A stretch of DNA of 64,000 nt from Helichrysum umbraculigerum (lineage: Eukaryota > Streptophyta > Magnoliopsida > Asterales > Asteraceae), in assembly GCA_949592205.1 (NCBI GenBank), contig CATIUR010000005.1:31184179-31248178 (forward strand), read 5' to 3'. The translations under genes were made by a program, and so were the position numbers. Shown here piece after piece: positions 24,041-35,477 of the stretch. The stretch's first letter is position 1; every line of letters starts with the position of its first letter. The notes below the pieces were generated by a model. It had not been told where the DNA came from. It saw only the letters and a program-made list of their open reading frames with translations, and did not search any database.

Positions 24041-24150
24041 TACGGGGGTCCGGGGGCAGCGCCCCTGGTAGCGGGGTCCAAGGGGCGGCAGCCCCTGGCG
24101 GGGTCCAAGGGGCAGAGCCCCTGGCTGGGGTCGAGCTGCCAGGTCAGCTT
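24041..24150. repeat. GC-rich hairpin cassette in B
   Basis: Three self-complementary units of the type GGGGCAGCGCCCC or GGGGCAGAGCCCC, each preceded by GGGGTCC, in 110 bases of otherwise AT-rich LTR. A close copy with two units lies in G at 45931-46014. Confidence 0.8.
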
Positions 24151-24283
24151 GGAAAATTTTTATTTCTACTATATTGCTTTGACGAAAAACGCATCTGGGA
24201 TCTGAATTCGGGTAAAATCGAGTGATAAATTTCGAGTCTCAACACTTAGTAAAAATCTTAGTTTTCTGTGTTTTGCGACACAA

Positions 24284-24564
24284 TATGCGACACAAAAGTT
24301 TGTCATGCGACACAAGGGTTGTGTCGCATAGGAATGCGACACAATGTCTATGCGACACAATGGTTGTGTCGCATAGATGCGAGATGCTGATTCAACAGCG
24401 ACATAGTGATTGTGTCGTATGAAAATACGACATAGAATACGACATAGTGGTTGTGTCGCAAAACTTATGACACAAATTCTTTGGTACGACACAAGGTACG
24501 ACATAGTAGGTTTTATACGACATAATAAAACATCATAGTGGTTGTGTCGCAAAACTTACGACAC
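24284..24564. repeat. TGCGACACAA word array in B
   Basis: Many TGCGACACAA/TTGTGTCGCA words and variants (TACGACACAA, GCGACATAG) in both orientations, cut off at the junction with A. Confidence 0.85.
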
Positions 24565-24827
24565 AACTTCTTGTACTCGATTTCATGATAAAACATGATA
24601 GATTTCTTGAGTTTTGAAGTTAGAATATGAGATTAGTTAGGTATTTGTGGTTTGAATGATTTGTGTGATTAGATGAATGAAATTAGGTTATATGATGTTA
24701 TTAGATGTTATAATAGCTTAACATTGGTAAATTTTCGAGTATAAAACTGAGTTTGGTCGATTTTGTGGTTTTTGGTTCGAGTTTAAATGTGCAGGAAAAC
24801 CTGCAATTTTCGTGCAGGTCTTTAACG

Positions 24828-25000
24828 GGAATCCGGACGTATTCCCGGGAATACGGCGGATTCCCTGGCGTATTCAAGAACGTATTGCTTAATTTAAGTT
24901 CTGAATTGGAAATTGATCGGGAATACGGCGTATTCATCTGAATCCGGCCGGATTCAAGTGAATACGGACGTATTCAAGGGAATCCGGGCGGATTCCCACT
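24828..25000. repeat. GAATACGG/GAATCCGG word array, 5' LTR of A
   Basis: About fourteen half-words GAATACGG, GAATCCGG, CGTATTC or GGATTCC in about 170 bases, many as close inverted pairs. It is the same as 43117-43290 in the 3' LTR. Confidence 0.85.
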
Positions 25001-25788
25001 GCAGATCAATGCGTTATCTTTTTACTAATTATGATTATATATCTATGTATGTATTGTATCTATTATATAATACATGTTGGATTAGTAAAAATATGAGTAT
25101 GTGAAATGATTGTTTTCTTAACAATGTGCATTTTTATTAAGTTACTAATTCGAGTGTTTTAATGTGATTTCAGACAAGGCGAAGACTCAGTGAATTTAGT
25201 CACTTGAGTAACTGAAGTTAAAGTGGACAGGTGAGTGGACTTTGAACTCTCGCTATGTTTGGTGATCACTTATGTGGTTACTTCAAGTGTTATTTGTGCA
25301 TTCTTGTGTTACGGCATATTGTGAACTAGAAGCAAGTGTTAAGAAACCTTTTGGTGATTGTGTTAAAGAGGTCAATCTTGTTGGACGTTTTGCTACAGGT
25401 TAGTCAACACGAGAGTTGTGAACATGTGTTGTGAATAGAGCTTGTGTTGACTAAAGGTAGCAAACCGTTATCGGTTAACCACTGTATTGGCCTGCAGTTG
25501 GTGTAAGAGTCGCTTGGTGGGCCACCGCGGCTGAGGGTGCCACAAGGGCCACCGATCCTCTAGTGATGTTGAGTCAAAGTGTTAATTGTTGTAGACTCAT
25601 AGTGTTAAACTAAGTGTAGTGTTAGTGATGAGTTAATTCACTTAGCTTCGTGCTAATCCCTCGTTGTTTACTCCTTGCAGGTTAATATATATTTTGTTAT
25701 GGCGGGTCTCGGAGTAAATTGAAGGAGTGTTCGACAATGATAGAACTCTGATGACTTTTGTATTACTTTAAATGTTTGTTAAAGTAAC

Positions 25789-28141
25789 TGTGACACCCCC
25801 AAATTTAATGATTTGCGGAAGCTTGATTTGGGTGTCACTAATCAATATACAAAGCACAAGATATAATGAACGACCACTATATGCGTCGTTTTAAACTTGT
25901 ATAGATAAAGTAAATGTTTACATCAAAATATAGTTACATTAGCTCGATTCCTGAAATTTGAGAGATTACATAGCATAATTACTTTTACAAAATATAATAA
26001 TGCAGTCCAATCTCTACTTGTATGTATGCTGACTCGAGCTAATAATTCCTGCTTGTGCAGCCAAACTACTGCTGGGTACCTGTGATAAATACTAAAATGG
26101 GTCAGCGAAAACGCTGGTGAGCTCACAGGTTTGTATGTCAATGTATAGTTGTCAGAACCGCAAGATTTATATTGAATTTAAAATGCAATTAAGCAAAATA
26201 AAAGTTATACTGTCCATGAGCACATAGTCTGAGCTTAACTTGATTTGTCAGGCCCAATTAAGGAAACCTAATTTGAAATGCCTCCTACGAGTGCCTAATC
26301 AACACTCGTCTTCCCAAATGCTAATACATCCGTTTGACCGGTTAGTGCGTGCTAACCCGGATGAGGATTGTCAATCCCATATGATATCATATACTAACAT
26401 TCACGCTATAAAATACTAGAGACTATGCTTATGGAGGACTTTAAATTGATTAGCTTGAAACTCATGTAGTATTTGAAGTTTGTCACTTGCGTTCTACTTG
26501 TAAAACAAAATCGAGTAGTAATATCACACCCCTAGTAAAAGTAGTGAAAATGGGGCCATGAAACTCACCTGAGTCTTGGAATGTTAAGCAATTAAACTTG
26601 AAGTAATTAGCAGTGTGTTGGTGTCCAAAGACTTGAAACCTGAATGTGTCCACGACACTTGAATTGTTATTAATTGTATTGGTATCTCGAAAGACTACCA
26701 TTGAAATTGTTTGTCTAACTTAATGTCCAAATTACCCCGATTTGGTTGATTGTATTGTTACAAGTTACTACGACTTGTTTGATTGAATTGACACAAGTTA
26801 CAACGACTTGTTTGAATAAATTATCTAAGTTACTATGACTTAGTTGATTCAATTGTGTATTTGAAAATGTGTACGGCCCGTTGGTGATTTAGTTGAAATA
26901 ATAATAATTCTAAAATGTTGACTTTGCTACAGTACTGCTACAGTAAATTTGACTTTTTTGAACAGTAACTTTGACTTCAAAATTTTGAGGTTTGAAGATT
27001 CTGTTTTGTGCGACGTAGGGTGCTACGTCGCAGATCCGGACTGCGACGTTGGGCATGACGTCGCTATGTGCGACTTTCGCAATTTAATGCGACGTTGTAC
27101 GTGACGTCGCTATAGGCGACGTAGTTGATTTCTGCGACGTAAGGGTCTGCGTCGCTAAGTGCGACGTTGGGGTTATAGTGCGACGTAGGTCGCTGCGTCG
27201 CTATATGCGACGTTAGGGATATAGTGCGACGTAGGTCGCTACGTCGCATTTGCTCCAGGCCAAATGCGACGTACGGAGTCTGATCGGAGTTTCAACTCCA
27301 AAAACGCGTTTTCCGGCCATCGATCGGCATAATATTTTTACCCAACCCATTTTAGGACATTACAAGGTTATACAAACAACTAGCAAGTTATAAAACTTAA
27401 AAACGAGAGTTTTTCGGAGTTGTGTCGGAAACTTACAAATCGCCGAAATGAAATTCCGGAAAGATAGAAGTGTAGATCGTCGCGTGGTGGTCGTTTATTT
27501 CCAAAGGGGCTTGAAGATCCGAAGTCGTTTAGGGCGTTTATTTTGTGATTTTTGTTGATTTTGGTTGGTGGTTTTTGAGATGAAAGAAAAGGAAGAGAGA
27601 GAGAAAGTAAATGAGAATGAAAGAAAGTGGGTGGAAGTGGGAGGTTAAATCCCCACTTTCGCCCCGCGTTCCCGCTCCGTGCGGTGTTCGTTTGCTCCGT
27701 CATTTAAACGTTAAATAATTATTTTAAATATTAATTGGTACATTTTAAAATACAAATTATCACGCTATATTTTATTTAAATATTTTACTAATCACTTTAT
27801 ATTTGAATTATAAAAACGTAAGTTAATTTGTTTGCGCGTTTTACATTTTAAATTTGGTAACTTTCTGATTGTACGGTACGAATGAATACGAAGTATTATA
27901 ATAAGGATACTTTTGACATAAAGCGTTATTAAATAAAAGTTGGTCACCAACGTCCGTATTTATTGTATCGAAATTCATTCGATTTAAAGCTCGTGCGATT
28001 TAAACAAACCGCATAATTGTAGATATATATTCAACAATATATATAATAGTTGATACATTAATTAGCCTAACACAGAACTAATTACATGTATTAAAACTTT
28101 ATTAGGCACTAAAGTATAGTCCTAAATTGACGGTTGTCACA
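25789..28141 (-). repeat. 3' LTR of C (left copy)
   Basis: 2353 bp. It contains a GCGACGT array at 27006-27275, a donor-like GTAAGT on the minus strand at 27436-27431, and a CAG/GTGAGT donor-like site near 26575. Confidence 0.9.
27006..27275. repeat. GCGACGT word array, left LTR of C
   Basis: More than twenty GCGACGT or ACGTCGC words in both orientations over 270 bases, often as close inverted pairs such as GCGACGTAGGTCGC. An identical array is at 36697-36965. Confidence 0.9.
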
Positions 28142-28160
28142 TTCTCCCCCTGTTAGAAGA
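28142..28160 (-). other. Polypurine tract of C
   Basis: The minus strand reads CTAACAGGGGGAGAA directly before the LTR start TGTGACAACC. Confidence 0.75.
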
Positions 28161-31100
28161 ATTTCGTCCCGAAATTTTATGTTGAAGTCGTGTTTGACGT
28201 TGAATCAGTGAAGAGTTGAGGATACTTGAGTCGCATTTGGTCTTCCCGTTCCCAGGTGAATTCCGGACCACGCCGCGAATTCCACCTAACTTTGACGATG
28301 GGAATACGACTTTGTTTAAGTTGTTTGACCTCACGGTCCATGATTTCAGCGGGTTCCTCAATGAAGTGAAGTTTCTCGTCAACTCGAATTTCATCGAGTG
28401 GAATGATAAGTGTCTCATCAGACAGACACTTCTTCAGATTTGAAACATGAAAAGTGGGATGCACGCTGCTGAGTTCAGATGGCAGCTGCAATCGATATGC
28501 CACTGAACCAATCCTTTCGAGGATCTCGAATGGTCCAATGTATCTGGGATTCAACTTCCCTCGTTTGCCAAATCGGATTACGCCTTTCCAAGGCGATACT
28601 TTGAGTAGAACTCGATCCCCAACCTGGAACTCGAGTGGTTTGCGTCTCACGTCAGCATAACTTTTCTGACGATCACGCGCGGCTTTGAGTTTGTTTTGAA
28701 TTTCAACGATTCTCTCGGTCGTCTCGTGAATGATTTCTGGACCTGTGAGTTGGCTATCCCCAACTTCGGTCCAACAGATAGGTGACCGGCACTTACGACC
28801 GTACAGTGCCTCGAAAGGTGCAGCTTTGATGCTGGTATGATAACTGTTGTTGTACGAGAACTCGCACAATGGTAGATGTTTTTCCCAGTTTACACCGAAG
28901 TCTACTACGCAGGCCCGTAGCATGTCTTCCAGTGTTTGAATGGTTCGTTCACTTTGGCCGTCGGTTTGAGGATGATATGCGGTACTCATATCAAGTCGAG
29001 TACCCAGAGATTTTTGAAGTGATTGCCAAAATTGTGAAGTGAAACGACTATCTCTATCGGAGATAATTGAGATTGGAACACCGTGTTTGGTCACGATTTC
29101 CTTCAGGTAGATTCTGGTGAGGCGTTCCATTTTGTCGGATTCCTTGATCGCCAGGAAATGAGCAGACTTTGTGAGACGATCCACGATCACCCAAATGGTA
29201 TCGCAACCGTTCGCTGACTTTGGTAGTTTGGTTATGAAGTCCATAGCAATTTGTTCCCATTTCCATTCAGGAAGACTGGGTTGTTGAAGTAAACCAGAAG
29301 GTTTTTGATATTCAATTTTGACTTTGGAGCAAGTAAGACACTTGCTGACATAGGTGGCGATTTCAGCTTTCATGTTCGGCCACCAATAGAAGTCCTTGAT
29401 ACCGTGGTACATTTTATCAGATCCCGGATGGATAGAGTATTTGGACTTGTGAGCTTCATCCATCACCAAGTCTCGTAGGTTCCCAAATTTAGGCAACCAG
29501 ATTCGGTTTGAGAAATACCTAATCCCGTTAGGTTTGACTTTGAATTGTTTATCCATGCCTCGCAAGGCTTCATCTTTGACATTCTCGGGTTTTAAGGCTT
29601 CGAGTTGAGCAGTGAGAATTTGAATATTTAAATTGTTGTGAATGGTCATACTGAAGGCTCGAACCCGAAGTGGTTTCACTCGCTCTTTCCGACTGAGGGC
29701 ATCAGCAACAACATTTGCTTTGCCTGGGTGATATTTGAGTTCGCAGTCGTAATCCGTAAGTAACTCGACCCATCGACGTTGCCTCATGTTGAGATCCTTC
29801 TGATCGAATATGTGTTGAAGGCTTTTATGGTCGGTATAGATTGTACACCTGGTACCGTAAAGGTAATGTCTCCAGATTTTGAGGGCGAAAACGACAGCTC
29901 CTAGCTCGAGGTCGTGGGTGGTGTAATTCTTTTCATGAATCTTGAGCTGTCGGGAAGCATAAGCTATAACTTTGTCTCGTTGCATGAGCACACAACCGAG
30001 ACCTTGATGAGAAGCATCGCAGTATACCACGAAGTCATCGGTGCCTTCGGGTAATGATAGAATAGGAGCACTGCAAAGCTTTTGTTTTAAGAGTTGGAAT
30101 GCCGACTCTTGTTTATCAGTCCAGTCAAACTTTTTGTCTTTCTGGGTCAAAGTCGTGAGTGGTATGGCTATTTTGGAGAAATTTTCAATGAAGCGTCGAT
30201 AGTATCCGGCCAGTCCCAAAAACTGTCGTACTTCGGTCGGAGTGGTTGGCGATTGCCAATCTTTGATAGCCTCAATTTTTGATGGGTCAACGTGAATCCC
30301 CTGACTGTCAATCACGTGGCCAAGGAATTGAACGGTTTTGATCCAGAACTCACACTTAGAGAACTTGGCATAGAGCTCCTCGTGTTTAAGTAGTTCAAGG
30401 ATGGTTTTGAGGTGTTGCGCATGCTCTTCTTTGCTTCGTGAGTATATGAGGATGTCATCAATGAAGACAATGACAAACTTATCAAGGTAAGGTTTACACA
30501 CCCGATTCATAAGGTCCATGAATACAGCCGGTGCATTGGTTAGGCCGAATGGCATCACTTGGAATTCGTAATGCCCGTAACGGGTTCTGAAAGCGGTTTT
30601 TGGAATATCGGCATCTCGGACACGCAATTGGTGATAACCGGATCGGAGATCAATCTTTGAATAACAACTCGACCCTTGAAGTTGGTCGAACAAATCATCG
30701 ATTCGAGGAAGTGGATACCGGTTCTTGACAGTTAACTTGTTCAACTCTCGATAGTCGATACACATTCGAAAAGAACCATCTTTCTTCTTAACAAATAGGA
30801 CCGGAGCTCCCCAAGGTGAAGAACTCGGCCTGATAAACCCTCGTTCCAGGAGTTCCTGTAACTGGGTGGACAGCTCCTGAAGTTCAGATGGAGCTAAACG
30901 GTATGGTGCTCGGGCCACAGGCGCAGCACCTGGTACAAGATCGATTGAGAACTCAACCTGTCTTGGTAGTGGTAGACCAGGTAGTTCTTCAGGAAAGACT
31001 TCTGGAAAGTCTCGAACAATTGGAACATCCTCAAGTCGCTTCTCCTCCGACTTTTTCTCCATGATGTGCGCGAGGATTGATGGATAACCCTTTCTCAGAA

Positions 31101-32467
31101 ATTTCTGGGTTTTAAGACAAGAGATGATGTTAAGCCTCGTCCCTCCGGTCTCCCCCTGTATGACTAGGGTTCTACCGACAGTGAGAGGTATGCGAACAAT
31201 TTTGTCGTAGCAGATGATTTCGGCGCGATGTTTGGATAACCAGTCCATGCCTATGATGACATCGAAACTTCCTATCTCAACAGGCATAAGATCTATGGAG
31301 AAGGTTTCGTCGGCTAGTTTTAAGGTGCAATTAGGTATCATACTATTGGTTTCTATCAATTTTCCGTTTGCTAGCTCTACTGTGTACTTAACGTCTAAAG
31401 CAACAGGTGTGATGTCAAGTAGAGGGCAAAATTCATCGGAAATAAAACTCCTATCGGCACCAGTATCAAACAGAATAGAAGCAGTTAAATTGTTGAGGAG
31501 GAACATACCCGTGACCACATTCGGGTCCTGACGGGCGTCCCCTGAGTTGATCACGAAGGCGCTACTTTTGGCGTTGTTGTTGTTGCGGTGGTGGTTGTTG
31601 TTGTTGTTGCCCTTGTTCTTCAATTTTGGGCAAGAATCCCTGAAGTGTCCTGGGTGTCCACATTCATAGCAGGACTTAGGTTGTCGGGCATTTCTGTCAG
31701 AGGGGTTGTTGTTGGATTTGGGGGCTCGGCAATCCTTAGTCAGATGCCCGTACCTCCTGCAGTTGTTGTGTAACACCTGCTAAATTAGGATAATTATTTA
31801 TGCCTAATTGATTGTAACTAGTTGTAATTAGTATGTAATAGGACTAATTACAGGCTCTACTTGTATATGTATAAGTTGATTTATATATATATGTGTGTTT
31901 TTACGCGATTTGGATAAATCGTACGAATTAACCGGACGGAGTCCGACACAATTTTTTTTTACGTTGGTGACAGAAACTTACCTAAATAATGAGAACGTAT
32001 TTATTATATAAAATACACAGCGAACAAACATTATTTATAATACCGCGACGACAATTTAAATAATTTAACGAATATGTATTAAACGCGAGTTAAAAATTTT
32101 AATACTTCGACAAATGTTTTTATAATTAATTTCAAGGTATTTCATTAAAATATTCCCGTCATCTTTTAAAAAAAATATATAACTGCTTGATTTAACGTTT
32201 AAACGACGGAGGAAACGAACACCGCACGGGGTGCGGGGACCGGAAAATGGGAGGATAACCTCCCATTTCCCCACCTTCTCTTTCATTTCCATTTCTATTT
32301 TCTCTCTCTCTCTTTCTTTTACTCTCAATCACTAAACCTCATTCATCACCAAAAATCGCAAAATAACACCATTAAACCTCGCCGGACCATCTCATCCCTT
32401 TGGAAGAAAACGTTCACCATCACACGATCTACATTCCTATCTTTCCGGATTTTCATTTCGGCATTTT

Positions 32468-33843
32468 GTAAGTTTCCGACAAAACCCGAAACTCTCCGTT
32501 TTTGCTCATTTTTACGTTTTTATGGTTTATATATGCTTAAAATGTCCAAAAATGGGTTGGGTAAAAGATTTGGACCGAACGGAAGCTTTTCGACCGATTT
32601 TCCGGCCACCAAATTCCGATCAGACCGCTACGTCGCAGAGACGCTGGACTATCTGCGACGTAGCTCAAAACGTCGCATTACACCTCACAACGTCGCATTT
32701 AGCGACGTCGCGGCCTACGTCGCACAAAAATCCCAACGTCGCACTAGCGACGCAGCCTATTACGTCGCATTAACTTGCGGACGTCGCACATAGCGACGTA
32801 GACTTTTACGTCGCAAACCGAACCTACGTCGCATTGAATTGCGAAGGTCGCATCATGCGACGTACCTCCCTACGTCGCATCCTACGTCGCATGCTACGTC
32901 GCATGCTACGTCGCACAAACCAGACCCTTGAAAAGTCAGATTTTACTAAGTGTCGAACTTACACAACTTCAAATACTTATGTCATACGACTTAACAAACA
33001 TCATAGAACATACTTTCTATCACAATTACACTAAATTGCGTTATAAATGATAACACTTTGAATCATTATTACAAACCGTCACCAACGGGCCATATTTGTT
33101 TTCAAACTACAAACGGATTACTAAACAAACACTTGGACATAATGAGTTGTGTAAACAACTAGCCTAGATGGTCTTGCGAGACATCTACTTACTTAACTTT
33201 ATATGTTTAGGCATTTGAAGGTTACGGGTTCGGAGAACCTACGGTTGATATTATTTACTCGTTTATTGATATAAACGTACTTGCAAAGACTCAGGTGAGT
33301 CTTACGGCCCCACTTTTACTGTTTTATCTTATTGGGGGAGATACATGCTACTTATTTTTCCTGAACACAAGTACTAAACTGATTTCTATACCAAACGGAA
33401 TTGCATGAGTTATTCACTACTTACTGAAGTCTCTCCATCATATATCGTTAGTTATGGACTTAAGCGCGAACAGTAGTTAATGGATCCATTAGGGAAATGA
33501 CCCTCCCCACCCGGGGCAGTAGCGCTGCCACGTACCGATTTACACGTATAAACGGGTGACAACTTATTCGTTACTGATGCTTGCTCAACTACGAGCATGT
33601 CACGGGAGCAAACTTATTACTTACGGGTTAAGCTTCGATTATGAGCCTCATGGCAACGGTATAAACTTACTTATTTACATTTGCTGGACTGCAAATACTG
33701 ATTTTACGATTGCTGGATTGCAATGGCTGATTTTTACGCCTACGGGCATTACTAATGAAATCTCGTGTTCAAAGCCGATATTACTTACAAACCTGTGAGA
33801 TTCACCAACCTTTTGGTTGACACTTTTTAGCATGTTTTCTCAG
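32468..33843 (+). other. Putative two-intron leader in LTR D
   Basis: Donor-like TTTT/GTAAGT (32468), acceptor-like GTTTAG (33210), an exon-like 84 bases, donor-like CAG/GTGAGT (33295), acceptor-like TTTTCTCAG (33843). The GCGACGT array falls inside the first interval. The same sites are at the same relative places in E. Confidence 0.4.
32628..32912. repeat. GCGACGT word array in LTR D
   Basis: About twenty-five CTACGTCGCA, GCGACGT and AACGTCGCA words in both orientations, ending in four near-tandem CTACGTCGCAT units at 32870-32911. Confidence 0.9.
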
Positions 33844-35026
33844 GTACCCGGATGGAGTAGGATTACTCCAGGATTTTAGCTAGAGTCGCATGATTTCAAC
33901 ACAACTGCATTAACGGAGATTCTTAGCATTATCTTTTGTACATTACGATTATGTAATAGAATCTCCCGCTATACGCGTGGACTCTAGGGGAAACTACATT
34001 TTGTATACGAAAACACTAAGTTTTCAAACATTATATCTATGGAATGTAACTAATTTATAAACGTTGCATATAGATGTCGTTTGCTTTATCTTTGTGCTGT
34101 GATATGTGATTAGTAACACCCCAAACTATGCTTCCGCAAAACAGTGAATTTCGGGGGTGTTACATGTTGCAAGGAGTACCGCACTGACCAAAATGGTGGT
34201 AGTTACACTTGGGACAATAAGGCCTGTCCCCGGTGTAGCTGCGGGTGGTTTCAGAGTTGGAGGTGTAGACTTGGATGGCGTTGTTTTTCTTGTTTGAGTT
34301 GTGGTGGTGTTCAGTGGATTTGCGTTTGTTGTTGTTGGAGGATGAGGTGTTGGAGGTCTCACGGCTGACAACTAGAGCCATGAGTTCGTGGGCCAATCGA
34401 ATGGCACTCTCAGTGGTGGTTGGTTTGGATGAGGCGACGTTTCCCTGGATGTTCTCGGGGAGTCCACGAATGTATTTCTTAATGCCCTTACTTTCTGGTT
34501 CGACCAAACCCGGGCATAATAAAGCAAACTGCTGAAATTTGGTGGTATATTCAGCGACATCATTTCCCTGCACTGCCAGGTGCCAGAATTCTTCCTCCAG
34601 CCTGTGCAATTCTTCTTCAGGACAGTATTTTTCTGTCAGCTTCTTCTTCAGTTCGGCCCAAGGAAGTCGATTTGCAACCTCAAGGCCTACAGAGTTTGCG
34701 TGGGTTTTCCACCACGTGAGTGCACCTTCCTGAAAGGTGTAAGCAGCGAATTTAACCTTGTTGTTCTCGGTGCAGTCGCAGAGGCTGAAAACAGATTCCA
34801 TACGCTCAATCCAACGGATCAAGCCAATGGCACCTTCCGTGCCCTTGAAATATAGTGGTTTACAGCTAAGAAAATCCTTATAGGAGCAGGGTTTGGGTGG
34901 TGGAGTATTGGTTGCTGTGTCCTCGCTACCGGGTGGTGTTCGGGTAGCCAAGGCTTCGGTCACACTGCGGGCAATTATTCCCGCGATCTCAGTTTCGCTA
35001 AGGGTAATTTGACGATGAGGAGGCAT

Positions 35027-35477
35027 GATGCTGAGTAAGAAAGAACAAGGAAATGAAATAAGATGCTAGTCCGAGTATGATGAACTAGTGGTGTGTTTGT
35101 CATTTCGAGACAAAGCGTTAGAGAGAAAGAGGCCTATATTCATATAATAATATAGCCTAAAGTGGTGATGAGGTCTACTTATGTAAGTATATATGTATAT
35201 CACATAATAACCTATTGAGTGTCTAGCACAGACGTGTTTTGAGTCCCGTTTCTCTCGAGGTCAGAGTCAACTAATGCATTCCTGTTCAATATAACTCTTT
35301 CAGATTTCACATCATCTTTCTTTAATTGTACATAGTTGATCAGGCTATGTTAAATTAAAGTCGTATGATGTAATCCCTGAACTAGTCATAACTAATAAGG
35401 AATACTGCCTAACGGTCATAGTCTAGGCCCACTAAATGCAACCTAGTTCACTATAACCTTAGGCTCTGATACCAATC
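35027..35477 (-). other. Leader of C between primer site and gag
   Basis: 450 bases. It aligns with the start of E's leader (52657 onward) but has none of the extra sequence that holds the 158-codon ORF in E. The primer site TGGTATCAGAGCC is at its right end. Confidence 0.75.
35462..35474 (-). other. Primer binding site of C
   Basis: The minus strand reads TTGGTATCAGAGCC just inside the right LTR; it matches the initiator tRNA-Met 3' end. Confidence 0.85.

Larger units (their letters stand above)
22925..24564 (-). mobile_element. Truncated LTR B (family of C) inside A's 5' LTR
   Basis: Starts TGTAACACCCCCAAATTTGA and follows the C LTR start closely. It ends abruptly inside its TGCGACACAA array at 24564, where A sequence resumes at a shared AACTTCTTGTACTCG. 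There is no second terminus and no target duplication, so this is a recombinant, not a clean insertion. Confidence 0.75.
22107..25788 (+). repeat. 5' LTR of A, rearranged and truncated
   Basis: 22107-22924 and 24565-25788 are A-LTR sequence, separated by B. Positions 22663-22924 (262 bp) are duplicated at 24565-24826, so the two A parts overlap. The last about 140 bases of the LTR, present at 44089-44228 in the 3' copy, are lost at the junction with C. Confidence 0.85.
31769..34164 (+). mobile_element. Solo LTR D (family of E) in the gag of C
   Basis: TGTAACACCTGC to GGGTGTTACA, 2396 bp, flanked by TGTTG (31764-31768 and 34165-34169). It is very similar to the 5' LTR of E in the same orientation. 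No internal region remains, so the inserted element was lost by LTR-LTR recombination. It falls in the zinc-knuckle codons of C. Confidence 0.92.
28177..35026 (-). pseudogene. Gag-Pol polyprotein of C, split by solo LTR D
   Basis: The N-terminal part is 35026 down to 34165: gag with CSYKDFLSCKP, WIERMESVFSLCDC and a first cysteine pair near its end. The rest is 31768 down to 28177 and starts inside the same zinc-knuckle region (NNCRRYGHLTKDC), then CYECGHPGHFRDSC. Protease Asp codon is at 31465-31467 (DTGADRS). RT FIDDIL Asp pair is at 30454-30459. Integrase D, D and E codons are near 29239, 29056 and 28948. A chromodomain-like end closes it (FIEEPAEIMDREVKQL). No other stop or frameshift is seen, so C was intact until D split it. 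The family is the same as E. Confidence 0.92.

Noticed and set aside
24169..24552. ORF of 127 codons rich in ATQPLCR repeats in B
   Set aside because: Translation of the TGCGACACAA array; an artefact of the repeated word.
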